A DNA stretch of 64,000 nucleotides from Stenocarpella maydis (lineage: Eukaryota; Ascomycota; Sordariomycetes; Diaporthales; Diaporthaceae), in assembly GCA_002270565.1 (NCBI GenBank), contig NQMI01000023.1, positions 412,708 through 476,707 on the forward strand, written 5' to 3'. The translations under genes were made by a program, and so were the position numbers. Shown here piece after piece: positions 46,319-56,502 of the stretch. Positions within the stretch are counted from its first letter, which is position 1. The number at the start of each line of letters is the position of its first letter. The notes under the pieces were generated by a model that was not told where the DNA came from, did no database searches, and was given only the letters and a program-made list of their open reading frames with translations.

Positions 46319-47812
46319 ATGGATGATCAACTCAAGTACCTCCTGTCCCTTCGAGCTATTCGAGAGCGTGCAAGAATCGTGGGAGACGTCGCGAAGGCTG
46401 GCAACTTGAGCAACTTCGACCTCCACGAGGACCGGCTGGACGAAGTTGCGGACTTTGTGGTCTCGGTGATCAAGGTGCGAACAAGTACAGCTCCGAGCAG
46501 AACTATTCTGTGTTTCTGCTTCTAATTGGCCTCCAGCGCGATTTTGGTCCCGACAGGTTCGACCAGATCCCCCCTCACGGGCGTTGGCAGCATTTCGAGG
46601 TTGGAAATGTCCCACGCATTGATTCGATGCTTCAAGAGTGGAAGGCGGAACCATGTGATAACCTGGAAGTCACCCGCCGCCTGATTGACTTGTTCTTCGT
46701 CTCGGTGCTCTTGGACGCTGGTGCTGGTGATACTTGGCGGTACAAGGAGCCAGGGACAGATGCAGTGTATGAACGGAGCGAAGGCATCGCAGTTGCTAGC
46801 CTCCATATGTTCAAGTCCTTCGCGTTCATGAGCTCGGCGTCCAGGCCGGGTCCAATAGTGGATGGCAAGTTTTGAACGTCATTTTTCCCAGTCAGATTGG
46901 CTCCCCAGTAATTACTGACTTGACGGGCCTTTAGGGAAGGGACTGGAACAGTTGACCACTAGTGCACTCGTCACTGGCTTCCAAGTGTCGGAGGCGAACC
47001 CGATGCTGGGTATGGAGTCCCGCGCGGCGCTTCTCAGCAACCTAGGCCGTTCTCTATTATCGCACCCGGATGTGTTCGGAAGCGAAGGACGCCCAGGAAA
47101 TGTCGTTGGTGAGATTTCTGCGCTTCTTTCCTCTGATCAATGGTCGAAACGCCCTATTGGTCTTGTAATGCTAACATACCCAGACTACATGGTCAAGTCA
47201 AAGAGCCAAAGTTTGAACTGCGATGTCCTTGTCTTGTGGGATATCTTGCAGACCCTTCTTATCCCTATCTGGCCCAAAAGCCGGACAACTATCCATGGAA
47301 CCCCGATTGGTGACGCCTGGCCGCTCCGTGCGTTGCGCAGCACTACGACAGAGGAGGACGCGGCCGCCGAAATCCAACCCTTCCACAAGCTCACTCAATG
47401 GCTGACATACTCCCTGATGGTCCCGTTTACAAAGATCTTGTCGGTGCAGTGGTCAAATGCCGATGCCCTCACAGCTCTACCCGAATATCGAAATGGTGGT
47501 CTTTTTGTCGACCTAGGCGTCCTCACCCTGAAGCAGGACGCCCTCGATCGAGGCTTGCAAGCATCTGGTGGTGACCTCCCGCTGTTTGAAGCTGGCGATG
47601 ATGTTATAGTTGAGTGGCGCGCCATGACACTGGTCTTGATAGACAAGCTGTACAGCAGGGTCAGGGCTCTTATAGGCTCCGATGTCCAACTGAGCATGGC
47701 TCAATTACTCGAGGCTGGCACATGGAAGTCTGGGCGTGAGATTGCAGCTAGACTGCGCCCAGGGACCAAGTCGAGTCCGATTCTGATCAAAAGCGACGGA
47801 ACTGTGTTCTAG
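46319..47812 (+). CDS. URC4: Uracil catabolism protein of the Urc4/Urg3 family (DUF1688)
   Basis: Four exons, 46319-46474, 46537-46864, 46935-47108 and 47184-47812, give 428 aa, the usual length of the family. Family marks: LLSLRAIRERARIV at the start, HGRWQHFEVG, RLIDLFFVSVLLDAGAGDTWRY, RSEGIAVASLHMF, the block LTTSALVTGFQVSEANPMLGMESRAALLSNLG, TTIHGTPIGDAWPL and PFHKLTQWLTYSLM. In Lachancea kluyveri, Urc4 works with Urc1 and the phosphoribosyltransferase Urc6 to break uracil down to urea and a C3 fragment; the chemical step of Urc4 is not settled. Intron 2 begins with GC (ATG|GCAAGT), needed to keep the VDGKGLEQL reading. Neighbours are a tRNA gene and a cyclotransferase-like gene, not other URC genes. 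Confidence 0.9.
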
Positions 47813-48152
47813 GCTCAACGCTCTGCATTGGTATAACACCTAGGTAGCTACCTAGGTACTCGGGGGTGAATTAGAGGACTTACGTAGGGGTTCTAAAGTT
47901 CGAAGGATGCGAGTCTGTACAACAATAAATCATGAACAGCGTATTCGAATGAACCAAGGCTATCATTTGTGGAGTAGCCCTCAAAATTGCGTTAAATTCA
48001 GTAGATAACTTGGATTCCAAACGCTCCGCTATATAAAAGTACATTCTACCAAGATATCTCCTCCCATGGCGTTGTCCTCAGTCATAGTTACCCTATATAT
48101 CACACATTGATAAGTATTCCATTCAGCCTAATAAGGAAACACCAGACCATAC
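47813..48152. other. Convergent intergenic region
   Basis: 3' ends of the Urc4-like gene and of the minus-strand gene meet here. Two tandem CCTAGGTA palindromes at 47837-47858. Nothing else recognised. Confidence 0.55.
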
Positions 48153-49550
48153 TCATTCCCTCAGCAGTCCCAGTTTTTCTTCGTCCGGGATGACAGCAGG
48201 TTTCCTTCCCATCCTCCTCGAACCACGACACCTTCTCTCTTCCTCGTCTTCGGTCCTCTCTCCATCCCCGAAGACTGGCTTGAACGCCTTGTCGTACCCT
48301 AGCCAGACAAGATGCAACAAAGTACCCATAGATAATCCCAGCCACAGCGGGATTTTGCCCCTATCATCAGCCAGCCACTTGCTCAGCTCCAGGAATAGGC
48401 CCATGAGCGGCAGGACCAGGCCGAGGAAAAGGTACTGTCCGATAGTCTGACGCCTCGATGTGATGGTATATGGCTGAAGCTTAGCTAGCCACTCTTGATA
48501 TTCGTCGGGCAGCCCATGCTCGGCCGCGCCGTCCATGATGAGCTTCAAGTACCGCGCGGATGGCTGAGCGTATTCGGGGTCGGACCGGAGGGGCTGCAGA
48601 AGCATGTGTTGCCACCAGTCCTTGAGCTTGTCAAGCGGGCCTCTGTCGTCTCCGTTGCCATCTCGGCCGTGATCTCCGTCCCTGGACCCCCTCTTGTTCT
48701 TATCGCCTTGGTCGTCGTCGCCGTCGCCGTCGCCCAGCTTCTTCGGTATCCGCGGCGCGAAGAGCGTGTGCGCAAAGAAGGGCTTCGGAAGGTCCGGGAT
48801 GGGCGGGTCCTCTGGGATTCCGACCTTGTTCGGGATTGCGATGCACGGCACCAGGATATCTTGATATGCGGAGCCTCCCCCTTCCGTCTTGATTATTGTC
48901 GCATAGTCCTCGGGCGTGACCTCGTAGACCACGCCGATCAGGCCCTTGTCCCATTCTGGATCGCCGTATGCGTTATCTCTAAGTCCTCGATGCCCTCCGC
49001 GTCGGAACGAGGCCTGAGCCCAGTCGTCATGGGAATTCTGGACCTCCTCGGGCTTTGGAGGGAATGTATACGGCGGTGGGTGAGGTAGGTCGGGAACCTT
49101 CCCCGGTGGATCCGGAATTGGTGGGTACTTCGGAATCTTTCTCAGCGCTGTATTTGCAAAGCATGGCTCTTTGTATGGGATGCCAGGGAGGTCAAAGGTC
49201 AGCCTCAGAGACGGGGCGGAGACGTTGATGGCGGAGATAGGACGGATGCCGCGCTGGCCCAGGAAGGTCTGGGCGCAGAGATTCGAGCCGTATGCCAGGT
49301 AGAGAACTGTCGGTACGGAGGCGGTATGATCGTATAGATAATCGTTGGCTAAGGGTGACGATGATGGGATGTGATCGGCGACAGACCCTTTGGGTGTTGC
49401 ACGCTGGAGCCGATCTGCGGACGTCCGGGGAATGCTCGAGACAGGTGGATAGTCTGGAGTGGGCACCTCGGGTTTGAAGTTGAGGTTCCAGAAGCGATCG
49501 AGCGTCGCCTTGGCGCAACTGCTCTTGGGCAACGATGAGTTCTGATTCAT
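48153..49550 (-). CDS. Gamma-glutamylcyclotransferase-like protein with C-terminal membrane segments
   Basis: Single exon of 465 aa. Residues ~80-150 open the cyclotransferase (AIG2/GGCT) fold: TVLYLAYGSNLCAQTFLGQRG, the YGSN loop that binds the gamma-glutamyl group, then LRLTFDLPGIPYKEPCFANT. The fold resumes after a Pro-rich insert at GLIGVVYEVTPEDYATIIKTEGG, which includes the region of the catalytic Glu. A highly charged Gly/Asp insert (GDGDGDDDQGDKNKRG) at about 275-300 follows, then a region of conserved Trp/Pro and two hydrophobic helices at about 370-390 and 400-425. Such membrane-tethered GGCT-like proteins occur in fungi, some near toxin clusters (GliK is a soluble example). Substrate unknown; gamma-glutamyl amine or peptide is the family default. 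Confidence 0.8.
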   Translation of the reverse strand: MNQNSSLPKSSCAKATLDRFWNLNFKPEVPTPDYPPVSSIPRTSADRLQRATPKGSVADHIPSSSPLANDYLYDHTASVPTVLYLAYGSNLCAQTFLGQRGIRPISAINVSAPSLRLTFDLPGIPYKEPCFANTALRKIPKYPPIPDPPGKVPDLPHPPPYTFPPKPEEVQNSHDDWAQASFRRGGHRGLRDNAYGDPEWDKGLIGVVYEVTPEDYATIIKTEGGGSAYQDILVPCIAIPNKVGIPEDPPIPDLPKPFFAHTLFAPRIPKKLGDGDGDDDQGDKNKRGSRDGDHGRDGNGDDRGPLDKLKDWWQHMLLQPLRSDPEYAQPSARYLKLIMDGAAEHGLPDEYQEWLAKLQPYTITSRRQTIGQYLFLGLVLPLMGLFLELSKWLADDRGKIPLWLGLSMGTLLHLVWLGYDKAFKPVFGDGERTEDEEERRCRGSRRMGRKPAVIPDEEKLGLLRE

Positions 49551-50240
49551 CTTGAGAGCTGTATCACGGTTGTTTGGTGGTAGAGGAAAAGTTAAAGAGG
49601 TGGCATTTCAGAGGATCGCGGTAGATAAGACGACGAGTCCACCCATGTCAGCTGCCTGTGTCCGCGGGAGCTTGGGCCCAAACGATGATGCATGTTTGCA
49701 GATCCGGAGGTACAGTGCCAAGACAAAGCTTCCCTGCAACGGTTCGGGCTTTCGCCTAGCTACTTGCATAGCTTATTTGCATACCTGAATATAGCTGGTC
49801 TACACTATGGTCGCAGTAGGGGATCTAGGAACGCTATACTATATATATAGGTGGCTAATGGGTTTCATTTAAATGGGTAGCTAGATGGGCATACCACATA
49901 CAGAGGTATCCTATTCAGTACCAGGGGAAAGCCCCTCCTGGGGCCTTAGGAGCCATTCATCCAATATTCGAGTACTGCGACTTGAATAGGCTGTAGGGGC
50001 AGTTCGCTTTTATCACTCGCTCCTCCAGCAAACTCCTTTCACGCGCCCCAGTGGGACCCTTTCAGGCGCCAGAGGAGGGACTTTACTGAAAGCCACCATC
50101 CATCTATTCACGGCTTTGTTGCGTGCTATCCTGCATAACCGTAATGCTCCTGTTGAAGATACGTAGACCCTACACAGTATCCCACTCAACGCCACGAGAT
50201 GGAACTCCGGCTTAGAGGTCTGTACTAGATCTTGAGCCCC
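49551..50240. other. Intergenic
   Basis: Promoter of the cyclotransferase-like gene and 3' flank of the GMC oxidoreductase gene. No gene or repeat recognised. Confidence 0.5.
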
Positions 50241-52144
50241 TTACACTAGACACTGGCCGCCACTAGCATCGGCAATGACCGCCTCGCTGGCCTTTTGCCC
50301 GACCATAAAGGTGGCCACAGCAGGGAAGATCCCAGGTATCTTGGGAAACACGCTGGCATCAGCAACCCGTAGCCCGCTGACACCGCGGACCCTGAACTTG
50401 GAGTCCAGCACCGCGTTGGCATCGCCATCAGCCCCGATGGCGGCGGTGCTCGTGCAGTGGTGCCCAAAGGTCTGGCCCTCGATCCAGTCCTCGTCCGCCT
50501 GGCCGCAGCTGCCGTTTGCGTCCTGGCCACCCGGGCAGGGCGGCTCGATGGTCCTGATGGGGCCCACCGGCGCCGCGGTGGCGTTGTGGATGCGGCGGCT
50601 CCACGCGACAAAGTCCCTGACGGCGCCCATGTCCGTCTCGCGGCCCTGCGTGTACAGGCGGAAGTTGATGTCCGGCGGGTCCCGGGGGTCGGTGCTGGTG
50701 ATGCGGACGCTCCCGGCCCGGTTGGCGACCTGCTGCTTCACCATGCTCATGCTCAGCGTCCCAGCTGCGTCCTGTGGGCCTGGCCGGTTGCTCAGCCGCG
50801 ACGCTGGCGGCCAGAAGCCGCGAAAGGGCGCGCCGTGCATGAACCAGATGTCGCGCTCGCCGTTCACAGACTGGTTTGTCTTGATGAAGGTGAATCCCCC
50901 GCCGGAGCCCTGGCTGTTCTTGGATACTCCCACGACCGGCATCTCTTGGTTGTCCTGCAAGTTGGCGCCGACACCAGGCGCGTCAACAAGCACGGGGATC
51001 TTGAGGGACTCGAGGAGCGGGGCGGGGCCAATGCCGGAGAGCTGCAAGAGCTGTGGAGTGTTAAACGTCCCACCAGAGACGATAACCTCTTTGCGGGCAC
51101 GTGCTGTGGCCTTTGTGCCGGCAGCTCCCTTGTTGCGCGGGTCAGCCTTGTAGACGGACTGGCCAGTGAGGTACTCGACACCCGTCGCCTTGGGAACGCC
51201 GCCGCAGCTAGTTGAATTGGTGTCGAAGAGGACCTTGGTGGCCAGGGCATTCATGCGGAGCGTCAGAGGCCATTGCTTGTTATTCAGGGTGTCTTGCACG
51301 CGAGTACGCGAGCTGAAGCGTTGACCCTGGCCATTCTGGTGCGATACAAGGCCCCAGATCCCAACTTGCTTATCGCGATCGGCGGCGAGGAAGTTCGGGT
51401 CAGCATTGATCATGCTCTGCACCTGGTTTGGGTCTCTTCCTAGTGCCGATGCCTCTGCGCGTGACAGGGAGAGGTCTTGGGAGAAACCGGCCTGCATGTT
51501 GGTCTGGAACCAGCCATTGAAACCATGGCCGGCTGTTCCGTTTGCGAGGTAATTGTTCTTCTCAATGTCTTGGAACAGGGTACGCATTGAAGAGCCACTG
51601 GGTCTGGTGTGAGTGATTGCGCTGATGACAACAGAGATGATCAAAGGGCGATTGACTCTACCTACCTCCATGAGTTATCCCCCGTCAAGTTGGCAATGTA
51701 GTTCCAGTCGCTGTCAGGGGGGAGGTAAGTCACCATTGCATTGATCATGGAAGAGCCACCGACGGTGGCGCCACGCGGGTAGTAGACGCCGAGCAGCTTT
51801 GCTCCTGAAGGCTGGCCCGAGTTGCCAACCCAGTATTGGCCAGCGGTCGTTTTCCAGGTAAGAAACCTGAATTTCATTGTCTTTTCCTCCTCTTCATGAT
51901 GCTTCACAAAGAAGTCCCAGGTTGATGAAGCCGGATAGTTCCCGAAAGGCTCTTCTGCGGCGTTGTCCCCGGCTTCAAGTAGCAGAACGGAATATCCGGC
52001 CCTTGCCACATTAGAGGCGACGGTTCCTCCTCCCGGGCCGGAGCCTATGACAATATAATCGTACTCTTCGCTCGTCTGGCGAGTGCTAAGAGCCTGTGAC
52101 GCGGCTCCCAGGCCTAAAAGAATCGTGACAGTAGAGAACAGCAT
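50241..52144 (-). CDS. Secreted GMC-family FAD oxidoreductase
   Basis: Two exons, 52144-51666 and 51597-50241, give 611 aa. A signal peptide (MLFSTVTILLGLGAASQA) is followed by the FAD-binding YDYIVIGSGPGGGTVASNVARAGYSVLLLEAG, then GATVGGSSMINAMV (second GMC signature), VSGGTFNTPQLLQLSGIGP, and the C-terminal block FGHHCTSTAAIGADGDANAV and RVADASVFPKIPGIFPAVATFMVGQKAS. The His of FGHHCTS is the usual active-site base. The second active-site residue (His or Asn after the Pro-Gly turn in aryl-alcohol and glucose oxidases) is not obvious here. The family oxidises alcohols or sugars and reduces oxygen or quinones outside the cell; members act on lignin-derived aryl alcohols, glucose or pathway intermediates. 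Substrate unknown. Confidence 0.92.
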
Positions 52145-53079
52145 TTCGATAATGGCCTCAGTTGAGAAAAGTTACTTTTCAAGCCTGCCAATCTCGAAAT
52201 CCAGCGGGTGGCCAGAGCGGATACTCGTCTTCTATACTCCGCCGGTCGACTTCCTGTACAAGCCACCCGGCCTGCGCCCAAATATATGGTTATGGTGAAC
52301 GTATTAGGAAGTTCGGTTCACTGACCAAAAATGGAATGTGGTACAGGAGGTCTTGGCACGGAGTACATCTTTCAACATGCCCATTCCTGATGGATATGAA
52401 TTTGTGGCGATGCTGCGATATGACACGCATTGTTAACTAAAACCACGAGAGCGCCGCCAAAAGGTTCCCGATAATATATTTCCTTAGGGATCGCGCGTAT
52501 ACAACAGGATGAACTGAAGTGTGTCCGTGGCTTAGCGTAGTGCCAAATAACTACCGACACAATCAGCATGATACCGGGTAATTTCGTCTTGGCAGCATGT
52601 CCGCTGTAACGTCACTCATTGGTCTGGATGGGGCAAAGAAGCAGACAACACTTCAATGTGCCCCCACCATGGACTGGGTAAATACAACGCGATGGTACGT
52701 GGTTCGGTCCGGCATTACGGTGAGTAAAATGATAATTTATCTGATGATCTCCAGCTTTAGCCAGTAGGGCTTGAAGCCCCAAAAGTTGTTACAATGAATA
52801 ATAAACTAGGCATGAATATAAGTCACCAAGTCTAGTCTGTGAAATGGAACAGGTTCTGCAAGCTGGTCCGATTGGTTTGATGGAACAAGTCTTTCCTAGC
52901 GTTCTGACTCCGCCTCCCTAAGTATTGAGACACTGGGCATTACTGGTCAGCAGGCCAAATCGGCTTGACATTACCTTGGAATTTCCCAAGCATTGTATAT
53001 TTAGATAATACTTTGATAGACCTATCAACATGGATTGGCAAACCAAGGTGGAAATTTGCACACCATGCAGATGGGCTCT
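52145..53079. other. Intergenic, last gene-rich DNA before the transposon block
   Basis: Promoter of the GMC gene and about 0.7 kb without recognised content. It ends at the target-site duplication of the MULE-type element. Confidence 0.5.
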
Positions 53080-53087
53080 TTTGACAT

Positions 53088-55957
53088 GAGATCGGATATT
53101 CGCACCCGAAAAAACGGATGGTACACCCGCTCATGTACCCCCAGTGCACCAACGTTTTTTTGCACCACCCATTCACCATATAAAACAACAATACACAGTC
53201 ATTAACTATATATTTATCATTAAATATAAATGCCACTATTATCGCTTCTGCTTGCCCCCATTATTTCTTCTGCCTTTCTGTCTTCTTTCCTTATCTGGGG
53301 CATTCCTTAACTAATCCAAGCACCTAAATCTCCTCCTGGGTCTCCTTCTCATTACTAATAAGGCTCCTCCATAACTCAGATCACTGTAGCAGAAGCGGTG
53401 ATCGTCTCGCAACCCTCATACAGGGCTCTTTAGCTACTGGCCCTGGTGTTGCGGTGTTGCTAACAGGCAGTCCTGCAGGACGCGCTTCGAAGCTGATGAT
53501 AGCTGGCTTTAGAGCCCTGCCTCCAACTGCTTGTCCCATAGACTACTTCTTGCTGGTTCTTCTGCTATAGAAAGTCCTCTTATTAGGAACTTGAAGGGTC
53601 TTATCATTCCACTTAAATGCTGAGTTAATTCATTATACGGAAGCTATAATCGCCCTCATTTTATTGCCTGCTTCTTACCAGACTGGCTCTTATTAAGATC
53701 TTTCTTGCCTAGTATAGCTGTCCTATAGCTAGCAGAATTCCTTCTTCTTATTAAATGTACTCTATTATGAGGTTATCCCTTTGTAGTAGTAACCTTCTTA
53801 AGCAAGAGGATAAGAAGGAGAGGATTTATAATTAAGAGATTAAAATCAAGCAGTAAACTTAAGGAATCCTCCTTCTTAAGTAGGTAATCAGCTTCCTAAG
53901 TTAGCAAGTCAGCTTGCGCAAGGCAAGCCAAATTAGGTATAGATGGGGCAAATATAAGTTATAGGCAAGCAGTTGCCCTATAGGATCCTCTTTTAAAGTA
54001 TAAGAAGGGCAAAATTCCTTACTAGCATAAGATACTTAAGAGCTACCTATATTACTTAAAGTAGAAGCTTATCAAGCTACTTCTACCCATTAAACTTCTC
54101 TAGTGCTGCTATCTTCTAATGGGCTTCCTTAGAATATAGAGCATGAGAACTATTGCTAATTATCTTATTAGTAGCCTGAATTAAATAGAGAATATTCCCC
54201 ATTCCATAGCCAAGATAAACCTTTAGCTTCTAATATATAGCTTCTATAAAAGAGGTTATATATTACTAAAGTTAAGTTCTTAATAGGTCTTATGTATAGC
54301 CCATTTAGCAATAATCTTCTCTTCCTTATTAACATATAACAATATAAGTAGTAATAATTGCCTTCTAGTCTGAGAACTTCTCTAAAGTACACTAGCTATA
54401 TTATATGATTTTACTATTTTAAGTAAGTACTTAAACTTTAGAGGTTAAATAGAGCCTGGTAGGTATAGGGATATCCTCTAGATTAAGGACCTTTGCGGGT
54501 ATTATGGCCTTATTTCTGCCTAGTGCGTTTAGCCTAGCTAGATCTAAGCTCTCTTCCTTATTAGCTTCCTCCTCTGCTTCTTCCTCCTCTTCTTCTGCCA
54601 TTACTTTGGCTTCTTCTACTTCTTCTTCTTTATAGAGAGAATTTCATATAATATAGAAGATATAGATTGGTAGTATACCTAAGGGAATCATACTCAATAG
54701 CATAATTAGAGTATTATAGTAGTTATATAATTAGATATTATACATTAGGTATTAGCTGGAGGAGCTTAGTAAACTTACTAAGAAGCTACTAGAGTTGGGT
54801 CTTCTTACATGAAATACCTTAAAAAGGGGCAGAAATCTTCCTCATATGAGGTTACGCAAGTGCCTTAGAAGTAAGCATCTTCTTATTATTTGTTAATATA
54901 GTATAGTCCATGGATAGGCACTATATAAAGCAATTCTCTCGGATTTATGCTATTTATTTATTTATACACTAAAAGATGCCGTAATTTTATTCTCATCATT
55001 AGTAGTAAAGCAATACTAATATCCCTTCTTCAAGCAGATTTAATAAGGCTTAAGTTAGAGTATAAATCCCTTAGTCCTTCTTACGCTAGTCTGCCAGCTA
55101 GTTTTTATATATAGGCCCCAACTATACATCAGATACTGCCATTAGAGTGCTTATTAAGCTTCTTTAGCTTAGCAATTAAGGGTCTTTTACAACATAAGAG
55201 AGGAATTCATCTTAAGAAGCCATCAGCTTCACCCAGCCACACTAGGCCCTACTAACTTCTTAAGGATCGTAATAAGTATACTATCCCTCTTAGATAACAA
55301 GCTTCCACTTACCTCCTATTAACTTCATTATATAGGCAAGTGCATACTATCTATAATCTACTTTAATCATTATAGCATTATATGTTATAACAGTTAAGGG
55401 TTGCTAACCGCCTCGGCTATAGGCTAACCGCACCCGATTCAGGTCTAATTTCTGGATAGCTATCAGGAATCTAGCAGCTTTCATAGCTATATCTAAATCA
55501 GCCTTAAGGTCCTTCAGTATCATATCCATCCTGAAAAAGGCTCAGAAGGGGAGAAGGATTAGAAAGGGCTGGTTGGCAGCCGTTTAAAGCAGTAATATTA
55601 GCATTCCAGTTATAACAATCTGCCTGCTACTGCGCCTCAAGGTGGGCATAATCGGGGACGCTGCCGCCTATTACTACAACAGCAATTCTAACTAATAAAG
55701 ATATATTTTTAATAGCAATATGATAATTATAAGAAGAATTCAGTCCATATCACTAGTTATAAGTGGTTGCAAACGTGGTGATATGTGTGGTGGGAAGGAG
55801 AAGTAGCAGGTCTTCAGGTAAGGGCACAAAAAGCACCTGGTTGGGGTGGGATAGGTGGTGAGGTGAGGTGGAATGGGGCGCTCTGATTGGCTGCAGCGCT
55901 TTGGCCACTTTTTAACGGGTGTACCATCCTTTTTTTCGGGTGCGAATATCCGATCTC
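53088..55957 (-). mobile_element. Mutator-like (MULE) DNA transposon, RIP-degraded, with TIRs and TSD
   Basis: The unit is bounded by inverted repeats: GAGATCGGATATTCGCACCC at 53088-53107 and its reverse complement ending at 55957; similarity extends about 45 bp inward (GGATGGTACACCCG). It is flanked by an 8-bp direct repeat TTTGACAT at 53080-53087 and 55958-55965, the target-site duplication, a length usual for MULEs. Length 2,870 bp. The interior is AT-rich and full of stops on both strands. It is homologous and collinear to the second element at 56503, where transposase motifs can be read on the minus strand. No intact frame remains, so it cannot move by itself. Confidence 0.88.
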
Positions 55958-55965
55958 TTTGACAT

Positions 55966-56502
55966 CCATGGCCGCATATGACCAAATAGAAAGACCTCTC
56001 CGATGTCACAGTTATCATCAGGGGAAGGCTGCTCCTCGTGAAGTACCCAGGTGCTCCTAATCCTGAGCTGACTGATACTCGCACCTCTAAACATAGGGTC
56101 TAGATGGTCGGTCCGAAAATTTATGGCTCTAGTAACATGGGCGGCCTATTTTCGGCACAACCCCTATAATTCGGCGCGGCTCTCCCACATAAAACCGCCC
56201 CATCATCTAATCAAATTTACATCATGATGCATTCGGGGCCACTGATACACTCTTCCAATCCTGTGGGGAAAGCTACGGCTTGCGAGTATCTCGGGCTTGA
56301 GAAGTCTATGAAAATGATGGTGGCAAGATGCCAGTGAGGACAATTTCGCCCAACCGATCACGCCTTGGTACTGTTCACAAAGCCTAAACCAGGGTACAAC
56401 AGCCACGTACTCTGCGGTCAGCATTCACGCAACCCAGCTTTTTGCATTCACGCACCCAGCTCTTTCCATAGGCGCACCCAGCAGATACAAGAAATGAACG
56501 CG
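55966..56502. other. GC-normal segment between two MULE copies
   Basis: About 0.5 kb of normal base composition between the transposons. It contains the imperfect repeat GCATTCACGCAACCCAGC / GCATTCACGCACCCAGC at about 56422-56461. No gene recognised. Confidence 0.4.
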
